Origin: Rhizobium rosettiformans
GTDB lineage: Bacteria; Pseudomonadota; Alphaproteobacteria; Rhizobiales; Rhizobiaceae
Length of the DNA: 64,000 bases
Assembly (NCBI RefSeq): GCF_016806065.1
Contig: NZ_CP032406.1
Span: forward strand, 434,001-498,000
Direction: 5' to 3'
The position numbers and the translations under genes are program-made. Positions 52,504 to 61,745 of this stretch are shown here, piece after piece. Position 1 is the stretch's first letter; every line of letters begins with the position of its first letter. The notes under the pieces are model-generated. The model did not search any database. It was given only the letters and a program-made list of their open reading frames with translations, and had not been told where the DNA came from.

Positions 52504-52520
52504 CTTAAGCCTGCCTTAAG
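52504..52520. promoter_or_regulatory. tandem CTTAAG-N5-CTTAAG site between regulator and dsbD
   Basis: CTTAAG at 52504-52509 and 52515-52520 with a 5-base spacer, 47 bases upstream of the regulator and 51 upstream of dsbD. It can serve autoregulation and dsbD operon activation. The same site occurs at 50382. Confidence 0.72.
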
Positions 52521-52570
52521 CTGCCCCGCAGAAACGGCCTCACATTCGACGCGTAACAAGGAATGATGGA

Positions 52571-54397
52571 ATGCAGCTCTTGAGGCACTTGGCGATCTTC
52601 TTCTCCGTTTTGCTCGTCTCCGGAATCGCCATTGCCCAAACCGTGCCCCTCCAGATGGACGAGGCGTTTCGGCCGTCGCTGTCCCGGGTTTCCGCCACCG
52701 AAGTTGCCGTCACGTGGGAGATCGAGCCTGGCTACTATCTCTACCGGGAGTATCTCTCCGCCAAAAGTGACGATGGCAGCCCGCTGAAACTGGAGACGCC
52801 TGATGGAAAGATCAAGGAGGACCCGGGCTTTGGATCGACCGAGGTCTATTATGACACCGCCCGGGCGACGCTTGTCAGTGACGCGGCGACGATCGATTTG
52901 ACCTATCAAGGCTGTCAGGATGGCGGGCTCTGCTATCCGCCTGTGACGAAAACGATCGACATGGCCAGCCTGCAGTTCAGCGACTCGGAGCACGGAAGTC
53001 CGATATCTTCCCAGACATCGAATGCACCGCAAAGCGGATGGTCGGGCTTCAGCGCTCAAGATCCGGACTTCACGCTCGCTCAGGATGAAGCAACGACCGG
53101 TGTCGATGGGCTCTTGGCGCGCGGCGGCTTGCCTCTGCTTCTGATTGGCTTCGTTGGTTTCGGCGTGCTTCTGGCCTTCACCCCCTGCGTCTTTCCCATG
53201 TATCCTATCGTTGCTGCCATGCTGTCGCGCGAAGGCGAGGCGCTTTCGCCGAAACGTGGTTTCATCCTTTCGAGCGTCTATGTCGGAGCGCTGGCATTGG
53301 CCTTTGGGCTGTTCGGTATGGTCGCGGCCTGGTCCGGGCAGAACCTGCAATTTGCCTTGCAGTCGACAACGGCCACCATTGTCATCGCAAGCCTGTTTCT
53401 GATCCTCGCCCTTTCCAACTTCGGGCTCTTCGAGATCCAGGTGCCGGCGGGGCTCAGCAGTCGGCTGTCGTCCGGGGGGCGCCGTGGCGGATCGCTTGGT
53501 GGGGCTGCAATGCTGGGCTTTACCTCCGCATTTCTTATCGGTCCCTGTGTCACCGCGCCACTCGCGGGCGCGCTTCTCTACATTGCCCGCACCGGAGATG
53601 TTCTCATTGGGGCGGCGGCTTTGTTCGCGCTCGGGCTTGGCAAGGGCCTCCCCTTGATCCTGATGGCAACGCTCGGCGGAAAGGCACTGCCGCGTGCCGG
53701 GGAGTGGATGGCAAGCATCCGCTCCGCCTTCGGCTTCGCTTTCATCGGAACGGCGATCTGGATGTTCAGCCCTCTTCTGCCTGAAACGCTAGTGTTGTTT
53801 GCCTGGGCGTGCCTGGCCGTGACCGTCGGAGTGTTTCTCTGGCAGATGCGGGTTGCGAATGCTTCTCCTGGCGCGGCTGTCATCTCGCGATCTGTGGCCA
53901 CTGTTTCGATCGCCTGGGGAGCTCTGCTGCTCGTCGGCGTCGGCCTCGGTGCCCGCGATCCGCTTTCTCCTCTGGAGCCACTCACTATGAAGACCGGGGT
54001 CGGGCAGACGGTGACTGAAATCGCAAAATCGGACTTTGAAGCCGTCTCCTCGCCTCAAGCACTGACTTCGGTGCTGGCCGAGGCCTCGGCCGAGAACAGG
54101 CCGAGCCTCGTCTATGTGACCGCGGATTGGTGCGTCACCTGCCGCGCCATAGAGCGAACTGTTCTGCCGGACCAGAGTGTCTCGGCGGCCCTCCATTATG
54201 CGCGCCTGCTGACCATCGATATGACCTCGACCTCTCCAGAGACCGATGAACTCCTGAGGTCACTTAATGCCATTGGTCCACCGACGATGATCTTCTTCGA
54301 TCACCAAAGGCAGGAAGTGGCCGGCACGCGCTTGGTGGGTGACGTAACGATCGATAAGCTTGCTGCCTCCGCCCGGGCGGCCAAGGGTACGCGCTGA
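52571..54397 (+). CDS. dsbD: thiol:disulfide interchange protein DsbD (ScsB-like)
   Basis: A 608-residue inner-membrane reductant transporter. A signal peptide (IFFSVLLVSGIAIAQ) is followed by the N-terminal alpha domain with the Cys pair in YQGCQDGGLCYPP. The eight-helix membrane domain has FTPCVFPMYPIVAAM and IGPCVTAPLAGALLY, whose cysteines carry electrons across the membrane. The C-terminal gamma thioredoxin domain has WCVTC (TADWCVTCRAIE). It moves reducing power from cytoplasmic thioredoxin to the periplasmic partners encoded downstream. Its stop overlaps the next ATG by one base (TGATG). First gene of the plus-strand redox operon. Confidence 0.93.
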   Translation: MQLLRHLAIFFSVLLVSGIAIAQTVPLQMDEAFRPSLSRVSATEVAVTWEIEPGYYLYREYLSAKSDDGSPLKLETPDGKIKEDPGFGSTEVYYDTARATLVSDAATIDLTYQGCQDGGLCYPPVTKTIDMASLQFSDSEHGSPISSQTSNAPQSGWSGFSAQDPDFTLAQDEATTGVDGLLARGGLPLLLIGFVGFGVLLAFTPCVFPMYPIVAAMLSREGEALSPKRGFILSSVYVGALALAFGLFGMVAAWSGQNLQFALQSTTATIVIASLFLILALSNFGLFEIQVPAGLSSRLSSGGRRGGSLGGAAMLGFTSAFLIGPCVTAPLAGALLYIARTGDVLIGAAALFALGLGKGLPLILMATLGGKALPRAGEWMASIRSAFGFAFIGTAIWMFSPLLPETLVLFAWACLAVTVGVFLWQMRVANASPGAAVISRSVATVSIAWGALLLVGVGLGARDPLSPLEPLTMKTGVGQTVTEIAKSDFEAVSSPQALTSVLAEASAENRPSLVYVTADWCVTCRAIERTVLPDQSVSAALHYARLLTIDMTSTSPETDELLRSLNAIGPPTMIFFDHQRQEVAGTRLVGDVTIDKLAASARAAKGTR

Positions 54398-55212
54398 TGG
54401 ATGTCGTGACACTGGGGCCGCTTGCCTTCGCATCCGACAGGCTGGCGGCGATCATCGGGATCTTCGTGTTCCTCGGGCTCGGCTCATGGCTTGCGCATCG
54501 CTATGACAAGCGGCTCGCGCCTTGGACGACCGCAGCGGTGCTGTCGGGCCTCATCGCAGCAAGGGCACTGCATGTCCTGATCCATCTCGACGGTTTTCTC
54601 ACCGAGCCATGGCGCGCGCTCTATGTCTGGCAGGGTGGCTTTTCGATGATTGGCGGCGCGATGGGTGTCGCGATCACGCTCGTCTTTTTGTTGCGTGAAT
54701 CCCGCCAGACGCTGCCGCTTGCAGCCGTGACGCTCGCCGCAGGATGCTTTGTCTGGTTCACGCTGACCATGCTCTGGCAGGCAGCCGAGGGGCCTGCAGC
54801 ACCCCGCTTCACGCTGGCGAATCTTGATGGAACTCAGCTTGTCGCTTTGTCGGAGCGCGGTGGACGCCCCGCCGTCGTCAACCTCTGGGCAACCTGGTGC
54901 CCGCCTTGCCGCCGCGAAATGCCGCTTCTAGCGGAAGTGGCCGCTGTACGGACAGACGTCGATTTCATTTTCGCCAATCAGGGCGAAGGGCCATCGGTGA
55001 TCCAAGCCTATCTCGACGATCAGAACCTTCAGCTCGAAACAGTTCTGGTTGATCCGGCCCAGTCGCTTTCGCGCCACTACGGAGCGCCTGGAATGCCGGT
55101 CACCCTTTTTCTTGGCGCTGACGGCCAGGTTGTCACCACCCATTTCGGAGAGATTTCGCGCGAGGCCTTGAATGCCGCCATCGCCAAACTGATCCCCGCA
55201 GACAAGGAATAG
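54397..55212 (+). CDS. fusion of Lgt-like membrane segment with TlpA-type thioredoxin
   Basis: A 271-residue protein. The N-terminal ~135 residues contain about four membrane helices and a segment (IAARALHVLIHLDGF, WQGGFSMIGGAMG) similar to prolipoprotein diacylglyceryl transferase, but the catalytic His of the FHGG motif is replaced (FSMIGG), so it serves only as an anchor. The C-terminal TlpA/ResA domain (about residues 145-268) has active site WCPPC (LWATWCPPCRREMP) and a cis-Pro at GMPVTLFLGADG. It would take electrons from DsbD and reduce periplasmic targets. Overlaps dsbD by one base. Confidence 0.88.
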   Translation: MDVVTLGPLAFASDRLAAIIGIFVFLGLGSWLAHRYDKRLAPWTTAAVLSGLIAARALHVLIHLDGFLTEPWRALYVWQGGFSMIGGAMGVAITLVFLLRESRQTLPLAAVTLAAGCFVWFTLTMLWQAAEGPAAPRFTLANLDGTQLVALSERGGRPAVVNLWATWCPPCRREMPLLAEVAAVRTDVDFIFANQGEGPSVIQAYLDDQNLQLETVLVDPAQSLSRHYGAPGMPVTLFLGADGQVVTTHFGEISREALNAAIAKLIPADKE

Positions 55213-55218
55213 CAGAGA

Positions 55219-55926
55219 ATGAGACTCACAGCTTTGCAGCCGGTGATCGGCATATTGAAGAAACTGGGCACAGCGGCGGGCCTCGCTCTCCTGCTTGCCG
55301 CCTGCTCGCAGACGACGGGCACGCCGTCTCAGCTATCTCCACCGCCTATCGATCCGGCGCTGCAGGCCATGTATGGCGAGGTGCAGGATGGCGAGGAGAT
55401 CATTCCTGCTGTCGATGTCTCGAAAATGGATCCGCGCAATGTTCGCCAGATCGTCAACTATCGCACGTCCTATGTGCCCGGCACGATTGTGGTCGATCCC
55501 TATGCTCGCTTCCTCTATCTCGTGATGGAGGGCGACAAGGCGATGCGCTACGGTGTTGGCGTCGCCAAGGCCGGTTTGGAATTTGAGGGCGAGGGCGATA
55601 TCAAGCGAAAGGCCCGCTGGCCGGGCTGGGTGCCGACGCCCAACATGATCGCCCGCGAGCCGGATCGTTATGGCCCACTGGCCCAGGGCTTGCCGGGAGG
55701 AATCGACAATCCGCTCGGTGCGCGCGCGCTCTACCTCTACCAAGGCGGAAAAGACACGCTCTACCGAATCCATGGCACCAACGAGGCCTGGTCGATTGGC
55801 CAGTCCGTCTCTTCGGGTTGCATTCGCCTTCTCAACCAGGACATCATCGACCTACACGCCCGTGTTCCGGAAGGGTCAAAGATGGTTGTCCTCACTGCCG
55901 AAGAATCCGGAAAGGGAGAATTCTGA
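55219..55926 (+). CDS. L,D-transpeptidase (YkuD), second copy, lipoprotein
   Basis: A 235-residue lipoprotein with a clear lipobox (LALLLAACSQTTG, Cys near residue 30). The YkuD domain (GTIVVDPYARFLYLVMEGDKA) has the catalytic motif HGTNEAWSIGQSVSSGCIRL. Same family as the gene at 49585 and encoded between TlpA and DsbA-like genes. The catalytic Cys needs to be reduced, which the neighbouring redox proteins could ensure. Confidence 0.92.
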   Translation: MRLTALQPVIGILKKLGTAAGLALLLAACSQTTGTPSQLSPPPIDPALQAMYGEVQDGEEIIPAVDVSKMDPRNVRQIVNYRTSYVPGTIVVDPYARFLYLVMEGDKAMRYGVGVAKAGLEFEGEGDIKRKARWPGWVPTPNMIAREPDRYGPLAQGLPGGIDNPLGARALYLYQGGKDTLYRIHGTNEAWSIGQSVSSGCIRLLNQDIIDLHARVPEGSKMVVLTAEESGKGEF

Positions 55927-56537
55927 TGATGAAGCGTCGCATAATACTGACATCAGGGCTCGCCCTTGGCACGTTCGCCGTCTTCGGCCGTCGCCTGGCC
56001 TTCGGGCAACAGCTTACGAAGGACGAGGTCTTCAACGACAAGGACGCACCGTTTCTCGGCAATCCGAAGGGCGACGTCACCGTGGTCGAGTTCTTCGACT
56101 ATCAGTGTCCCTACTGCAAAAAGGCCCACCCGACGGTGAAAAAGGTCATCGAAAGGGACGGTAATGTGAAGCTCGTCATGAAGGACTGGCCGATCTTCGG
56201 CGATGCCTCGATCTTCGCAGCCCAGGCGGTGCTGGGTGCGGCGCAGATCGGCAAATACGAAATTGCCATGGGTGCCCTGATGAAGACCAAGGGGAAGCTG
56301 ACACATGATGACATCGAGAGCACGCTAACCGGTGCGGGCTTGTCCATGGATGAGATCGCTGTTGCCGTGAACCAACATGTCGAAAAAATCTCAGGCCTGT
56401 TGGACCGTAATTACGCGCAGGCCACGGCCTTCAACTTCGCGGGCACCCCGGCCTACGTCATCGGATCGAGCCTCTATCCCGGTGTGTTGGACGAAAAAGG
56501 GCTCGTCGATGCGATCGCGCGCGCGCGGCGGGGCTGA
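55926..56537 (+). CDS. DsbA-family periplasmic thiol oxidoreductase (ScsC-like)
   Basis: A 203-residue protein with a twin-arginine-like signal (MMKRRIILTSGLALGTFAVFG). The thioredoxin domain with helical insert has active site CPYC (FFDYQCPYCKKAHP) and cis-Pro GTPAYVIGSSLYPG. Resembles ScsC/DsbA rather than DsbG; could be oxidising, or reduced by the DsbD here. Its start overlaps the L,D-transpeptidase stop by one base. Confidence 0.88.
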   Translation: MMKRRIILTSGLALGTFAVFGRRLAFGQQLTKDEVFNDKDAPFLGNPKGDVTVVEFFDYQCPYCKKAHPTVKKVIERDGNVKLVMKDWPIFGDASIFAAQAVLGAAQIGKYEIAMGALMKTKGKLTHDDIESTLTGAGLSMDEIAVAVNQHVEKISGLLDRNYAQATAFNFAGTPAYVIGSSLYPGVLDEKGLVDAIARARRG

Positions 56538-56541
56538 GCGG

Positions 56542-57003
56542 ATGCGTTCTATCGAAAGAGTGAACCGGCGGAGTCTTCTCATCGGCACCCTTGCCGTCGT
56601 CCTCGCGCCTTCCGTGGAGGTGCAGGCGGCGTCGACAGTGGTCGGGCCGATACGCTCCATCCGGGACTATACCGAAGCGGTTGCCTTTGCCCGTATGCGC
56701 AATAGGTATGCGCTCGTCGATGTCGCTGCAGATTGGTGTGCCTTCTGCAAGACCATTGATGGACAGATCCTCGTGCATCCGAGGGTTCGGGCGCAGATGA
56801 ATGACTTTGCGTTGTTCAAGATCGACGTGACCGCCTGGACGGCGGACAATGCCGTATTGCTTCAGTTTCTAAATGTGCAGGGTCCCCCGACGGTCTTCAT
56901 AGTAGAAACAGGGCAGGGAAAAGAAGTTCCGGGTACACGTACCGTCGGCGAGTTTGACGTAAATAATCTGGTCGGCAGGTTGGAGATGGTACGTACATCG
57001 TAA
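56542..57003 (+). CDS. periplasmic thioredoxin-like protein (DsbD-gamma type)
   Basis: A 153-residue protein with a Tat-like signal (NRRSLLIGTLAVVLAPSVEVQAA). The thioredoxin fold with active site WCAFC (AADWCAFCKTIDGQI) and GPPTVFIVETGQG at the cis-Pro place is very like the gamma domain of DsbD as a free protein. Four bases after the DsbA-like gene. Last gene of the redox operon. Confidence 0.85.
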   Translation: MRSIERVNRRSLLIGTLAVVLAPSVEVQAASTVVGPIRSIRDYTEAVAFARMRNRYALVDVAADWCAFCKTIDGQILVHPRVRAQMNDFALFKIDVTAWTADNAVLLQFLNVQGPPTVFIVETGQGKEVPGTRTVGEFDVNNLVGRLEMVRTS

Positions 57004-57756
57004 CGGTCTGGCACGCCACTATCAGCGACCAGGGTCTAACCGAGCCTGAAGTTTGTCTTGCCACGCACAGTGAATTGCAGCCTTTAAACGGCTGCTAAAT
57101 GGGCGTTAGCTGATAATGCGCCCACCCCGCTGGATCGCGATTTGTTATGTGACTCTGCTTCCATGGTCCATTCGGAAGAGCTGGACCATTCTCTAGCGGC
57201 ACTCACTCGGACACTACGGCATTTGCATCAAATTTCCGATTCTAGGACACAAGCGACGTGCCGGGGGCGCCCTGTCCCACGTCTGCTTTCAGGCGGGCAC
57301 GACGGCAGCCTCTATGACCGACATGAAGGCGCAAAGCGGAAATGATCTCCGCAAGGTGCCGAAACTGAACTGTCCGCTGGTGCCATCTGAGCCACAGAAG
57401 CGGCCCTCCTGGCAAAGCGAACCGTGTAGGCAGGCGGTGGCGATGCAGGAGCACCGTTCGCGCCATTCGGTGCCCCGAGATCAGATTGCCCCGATTGGCA
57501 CAGACCGGTGATGCCGATGCGATGGCCAAAGAGCGGGTTGCAATTATGAGTTGATGCCGTCTCCCCATCAGCACCCAAGCGTCTGCCCCCGGCCCCGATC
57601 GGGACCAGGCAGGCGTGAAGAGCTTCCTCCCGCGTACCCCTCGGTACCATTTCCCCACTGTATCCAATTCCAAAATGGAATACGGGCCGGAAATCTTTTC
57701 ATTTTGCCGGGATGAAGACCAAAGCGACTATGGGCCATCGAATGCGGAGAAAAGTC
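57004..57756. other. 750-base intergenic region before argH
   Basis: Contains hairpins CAGCC/GGCTG (57078-57094) and TGGGCG/CGCCCA (57100-57124), possibly ending the redox operon, and an 8-bp inverted repeat ATGGTCCA-N11-TGGACCAT (57163-57189). No gene supported. Confidence 0.45.
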
Positions 57757-59172
57757 ATGAGCTCAACCAAGGCCCTTTGGGGCGGTCGTTTCCGGTCAGC
57801 GCCAGACCCCACGCTGACCCGCTACTCGCGCTCCGATGCAAGCCACATCCGCCTCGTCGCCTTCGACGTTGCCGGGTCTCGCGCCCACGCCCGCGAACTC
57901 GTGCGTGCCGGCATCCTCGACAATGACGAATGCCGGAGCATTGTGGCGACACTCGACGCGATTGCCGCGCAAGCCGCAAGCGGAGAGATCACGCCCGTGG
58001 CCGCAGATGAGGATATTCACACCTTCATCGAGCGTCATCTGATGGAGCGCCTTGGTGACCTGGGCGGCAAGTTGCGCGCGGGTCGCTCGCGCAACGACCA
58101 GGCCGCAAACGACCTCAAGCTCTATCTTCGGGAAGAAGCCAAGGCCGTCTCGGTCGAGCTTCTGGCGCTGATCGACGCCCTGATCAGCCAGGCAACCGCC
58201 CATCTGGACAGCCCGGCGCCGGGGTTCACGCATCTTCAGGCTGCCCAGCCGATCGTCTTCGGCCACCAGCTGATGGCCCATGCCCAGGCGCTGTCACGCA
58301 ATCTCGGCCGGCTGTGCGACTGGCATCGGCGCAGCAACCGCTCACCACTGGGAGCAGCGGCCCTTGCCGGCAGCGCGATCGCCCGTGATCCGCATGAAAC
58401 CGCACTGGAACTCGGCTATGAAGGCTCCTTCGAGAACTCTATAGATGCGGTCGGCAGTCGCGACCACGTTGCCGAATTCATCTTCGTCACGGCGATGATC
58501 GGCATCGATCTCTCCCGGCTGTCGGAGGAAATCATCCTTTGGTGTTCCCAGTCCTTCTCCTGGGCGAAGTTGGACGATGCCTTCTCGACCGGCTCTTCGA
58601 TCATGCCGCAGAAGAAGAACCCGGACATTGCCGAACTGACCCGAGGGCGAAGCGCACGGCTGATCGGCTGCCTGTCGAGCATCATGGCCACCCTTAAAGG
58701 TCTGCCCTTCGCCTACAACCGGGACCTGATCGAGGACAAGAAGGCTGCCTTCGAGGCTGTCGACACCCTGCACATGGCGCTGCCTGCGATGAGCGGCCTC
58801 GTGCGGACACTGCAGTTCGACACGGCCCGCATGCGGGAAGCGGCGACCCAGGGCTTCACGCTTGCAACCGAGATGGCCGATTGGCTGGCGCTGCGCGGCG
58901 TGCCCTTCTCGCATGCCCATGAAATCACCGGCCGGGCCGTACGCTACTGCGAGGATCAGGGCATCACACTCGAAGAGCTCACAGCCCAGATGCTGGCGGA
59001 AATCGATCCAGCCCTGGACCCATCGATCATGGAGCACATCTCGGTAAAAGCCGCGCTTGCAGCACGCTCGGCGCAGGGCGGCACGGCTCCTGAAGCTGTT
59101 CAGCGCCAGATCGATCGCCTCGGCCTGACCTTGGCGCCGTTCCGGACCTGGGCAGCGGAGGGCGCGCGATGA
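57757..59172 (+). CDS. argH: argininosuccinate lyase homologue
   Basis: A 471-residue member of the fumarase/aspartase superfamily. The opening ALWGGRFRSAPDPTL and the signature GSSIMPQKKNPD (catalytic Ser loop) mark it as argininosuccinate lyase; GFTHLQAAQPIVFGHQL holds the catalytic His. The ATG at 57757 has GGAG upstream; an alternative start at 57712 is weaker. It is followed, with overlap (ATGA), by a polar amino-acid ABC importer, unlike a housekeeping argH, so it may act on an imported amino-acid adduct. Real substrate unproven. Confidence 0.88.
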   Translation: MSSTKALWGGRFRSAPDPTLTRYSRSDASHIRLVAFDVAGSRAHARELVRAGILDNDECRSIVATLDAIAAQAASGEITPVAADEDIHTFIERHLMERLGDLGGKLRAGRSRNDQAANDLKLYLREEAKAVSVELLALIDALISQATAHLDSPAPGFTHLQAAQPIVFGHQLMAHAQALSRNLGRLCDWHRRSNRSPLGAAALAGSAIARDPHETALELGYEGSFENSIDAVGSRDHVAEFIFVTAMIGIDLSRLSEEIILWCSQSFSWAKLDDAFSTGSSIMPQKKNPDIAELTRGRSARLIGCLSSIMATLKGLPFAYNRDLIEDKKAAFEAVDTLHMALPAMSGLVRTLQFDTARMREAATQGFTLATEMADWLALRGVPFSHAHEITGRAVRYCEDQGITLEELTAQMLAEIDPALDPSIMEHISVKAALAARSAQGGTAPEAVQRQIDRLGLTLAPFRTWAAEGAR

Positions 59173-60041
59173 CCACTGCCACCGGCTCTGAAGCCTATCG
59201 CAGCCCGATGCGACCGGATCCGACTGCCTTTACCATTCTGCCACGCCGTCACTACGGACGATGGCTGGCAACGGCGCTCATTCTTCTCGCCATTGGCGGC
59301 ATCGTCAGGGCGTTTGCGCTCGGCCAGATCGAATGGTCCGTGGTCGCCCAGTTCCTAACCGCGCCGGCCATCCTCTTTGGCCTCGTCAACACCATCATCA
59401 TGGCCATCGCCGCCATGGCACTCGGCATCACGCTAGGCGTTCTCTTCGCCGTGATGGTCATGTCGCCGAACCCGGTGCTGCATTACTCCGCCAAGGGCTA
59501 TATCTGGTTCTTCCGCGGCACGCCGCTGATCCTGCAACTCCTGCTCTGGTTCAACCTGGCGCTGGTGTTTCCGACACTCGGGATCCCCGGCCTCTTCGAA
59601 TTCCGGACGGTCGACGTCATTACTCCCTTCATGGCGACGCTCCTTGGACTGGGGATCAATCAGGGCGCCTACACGGCCGAAGTCGTGCGGGCGGGCATCC
59701 TGTCGGTGGATCAAGGCCAGACGGAGGCCGCCCAGTCGATCGGCATGGCGCGCCCCACGATCATGCGCCGCATCGTCTTGCCGCAGGCCATGCGTGTCAT
59801 CATCCCGCCCGTCGGCAACGAATTCATCAGCATGGTCAAGCTGACCTCACTGGCCTCGGTCATCCAGTTCTCCGAGATCTTGCGCAATGCGCAGACGATC
59901 TACTTCGCCAACGGCCGTGTCATCGAACTCCTGATCGTGGCAGCCATATGGTACATCGCCGTGGTCTCGGTGATGTCCGTCGGACAACACTTCCTGGAAC
60001 GCCGCTTTTCGCGCGGACAGGCCAACCGGGGGCGCGGATAA
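59169..60041 (+). CDS. polar amino-acid ABC transporter permease
   Basis: A 290-residue permease of the HisM/GlnP family with about five helices. The first is [17 protein letters not shown]. The conserved [19 protein letters not shown] and [19 protein letters not shown] are family signatures, and the EAA loop is [25 protein letters not shown] single permease gene is present, so it should form a homodimer. Overlaps argH by 4 bases and the ATPase gene by 1. Confidence 0.93.
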   Translation: MTTATGSEAYRSPMRPDPTAFTILPRRHYGRWLATALILLAIGGIVRAFALGQIEWSVVAQFLTAPAILFGLVNTIIMAIAAMALGITLGVLFAVMVMSPNPVLHYSAKGYIWFFRGTPLILQLLLWFNLALVFPTLGIPGLFEFRTVDVITPFMATLLGLGINQGAYTAEVVRAGILSVDQGQTEAAQSIGMARPTIMRRIVLPQAMRVIIPPVGNEFISMVKLTSLASVIQFSEILRNAQTIYFANGRVIELLIVAAIWYIAVVSVMSVGQHFLERRFSRGQANRGRG

Positions 60042-60829
60042 TGAGCCTGGACCCAAAGCAATCGACGCAGACGCTGCTGTCCGCGCGAAAGATCACCAAG
60101 ACCTTTGGAAGCCTGACGGCCCTCGATGCGGTCGATCTCGACGTCATGCGCGGTGAAGTCCTCTGTATCATCGGCCCCTCGGGTTCGGGCAAGTCGACCT
60201 TGCTCCGTTGCATGAACCAGATCGAACGCTTCGATCGCGGCGCGGTCTGGATCGACGACGAGCTGATCGGCTACCGTCAGGGCGGTAACACGCTCCACGA
60301 ACTGGACGATCGCGCCATCGCACGCCAGCGGCTTGCCTGCGGCATGGTGTTCCAGCGTTTCAACCTGTTCAATCACATGACGGCCTTGCAGAATATCATG
60401 GAAGGCCCCGTCACTGTCCTCAAGCGACCACGGCAGGAGGTGCGCCAAGAGGCAATCGCCTTGCTCAAAAGGGTCGGTCTGTCGGACAAGCATGACGCCT
60501 ATCCCGCACAGCTGTCGGGTGGCCAGCAGCAGCGTGTGGCGATCGCCCGTGCGCTGGCCATGAAGCCGAAGCTGATGCTGTTTGACGAGCCGACATCCGC
60601 GCTCGATCCCGAACTGGTCGGCGAAGTGCTGACCGTCATGCGCGACCTTGCCGCCAGTGGCATGACGATGATCGTCGTGACCCACGAGCTCGGCTTTGCG
60701 CGCGAGGTGGCCGATCGCGTCATCTTTATGGACGGCGGCCGGATCGTCGAGACGGGCGCTCCGGACCGGGTCCTGGGTGAACCTTCAGAGCAGCGGACAA
60801 GAGACTTCATAGCGGCCGTGCTGTCGTAA
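60041..60829 (+). CDS. polar amino-acid ABC transporter ATP-binding protein
   Basis: A 262-residue ATPase of the GlnQ/HisP family. Walker [10 protein letters not shown], signature [15 protein letters not shown], Walker [16 protein letters not shown]-loop VVTHELGFA. Works with the permease and binding protein around it. The start is ATG 60041, one base inside the permease stop; the longer frame from 59261 is an artefact. Confidence 0.94.
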   Translation: MSLDPKQSTQTLLSARKITKTFGSLTALDAVDLDVMRGEVLCIIGPSGSGKSTLLRCMNQIERFDRGAVWIDDELIGYRQGGNTLHELDDRAIARQRLACGMVFQRFNLFNHMTALQNIMEGPVTVLKRPRQEVRQEAIALLKRVGLSDKHDAYPAQLSGGQQQRVAIARALAMKPKLMLFDEPTSALDPELVGEVLTVMRDLAASGMTMIVVTHELGFAREVADRVIFMDGGRIVETGAPDRVLGEPSEQRTRDFIAAVLS

Positions 60830-60859
60830 GGCCGGCCTATAACAAGAGAGGAACTGAAT

Positions 60860-61696
60860 ATGCCATTCAAAACACTTCTGATCGCCGGTACTGCCCTTGT
60901 GGCCACGGCTACCTTCGCCAGCGCCCAGGAATTGCCGCAGCGTATCCGCGACGCGGGCAAAATTGTTGCAGCGACGAACCCGAACTACGCGCCGATCGTC
61001 TACAAGGATCCGGAGACGAACACGCTCCAGGGCCTCGACATTGCGCTTGGCGAAGCCATTGCCGAAGAGCTCGGCGTCAAGATCGAGTGGCAGGAAACTG
61101 AATTCGTTCAGATGCTGCCTTCGCTGCAGACAGGTCGCGTCGACATGGCCATGGCCGGCATGTCCGACCTTCCGTCCCGTCGCGAAACCGTCGACTTCGT
61201 CGACTACATGGTCTCCGGTGCCCAGTTCTACACCCTGAAGGCGCTGTCGGAAAACATCACCCGCACCGCTGACCTGTGCGGCAAGCGCGTCGGCGCCTCA
61301 CGCAACACGAACTGGCCGAAGGACATCGCCGAATGGAGCCAGGAAAACTGCGAGGCGAAGGGCCTGACGCCGATCGAAGTCATCGGTACCGAAGGTTCGG
61401 TCGATGCACGCACCCAGCTGAAGAGCCAGCGCCTCGACGCGGCCGTGCAGGGCAATGAGACCCTTCCCTACTTCCAGAACCTGGAGCCCGACACCTATGT
61501 GCTGCTGGGAGAGCCCTTCACACGTTCGCTCGCAGGCATTCCCTTCCTCAAGACAGAAGAAGGCGTCCAGATCCGCGAGGCTGTACAGGGCGCGCTCGAG
61601 AGACTGAAGAAAAGCGGCCGCTATGCCGAAATCTTTGCCGAATACGGTCTTGCCGCCAACGAGATCGATGCGATCGCCCTCAACCAGGGCGAATAG
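60860..61696 (+). CDS. polar amino-acid ABC transporter substrate-binding protein
   Basis: A 278-residue periplasmic family-3 binding protein. Signal peptide KTLLIAGTALVATATFASAQ. The bilobed core starts LPQRIRDAGKIVAATNPNYAPIVYKDPETNTLQGLDI, and MAMAGMSDLPSRRETVDFVDYM is a typical ligand motif. Two Cys (ADLCGKR, ENCEAKG) could form a disulfide. AGAGGAACTG is upstream of the ATG. Ligand is probably an amino acid or a conjugate. Confidence 0.92.
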   Translation: MPFKTLLIAGTALVATATFASAQELPQRIRDAGKIVAATNPNYAPIVYKDPETNTLQGLDIALGEAIAEELGVKIEWQETEFVQMLPSLQTGRVDMAMAGMSDLPSRRETVDFVDYMVSGAQFYTLKALSENITRTADLCGKRVGASRNTNWPKDIAEWSQENCEAKGLTPIEVIGTEGSVDARTQLKSQRLDAAVQGNETLPYFQNLEPDTYVLLGEPFTRSLAGIPFLKTEEGVQIREAVQGALERLKKSGRYAEIFAEYGLAANEIDAIALNQGE

Positions 61697-61710
61697 GCCA
61701 AAGCGTTCCA

Positions 61711-61739
61711 GACCAGCGTGACACCCCGTCATCCTGGTC
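61711..61739. terminator. hairpin between binding-protein gene and LysR gene
   Basis: GACCAG...CTGGTC outer stem (6 bp) with inner TGAC/GTCA, located between convergent stops at 61696 and 61746. Probable bidirectional terminator without a clear T-run. Confidence 0.45.
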
Positions 61740-61745
61740 CGGCCG

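Noticed and set aside
57242..57673. 143-codon minus-strand frame before argH
   Set aside because: No domain pattern; composition is like random high-GC sequence. Kept as intergenic.
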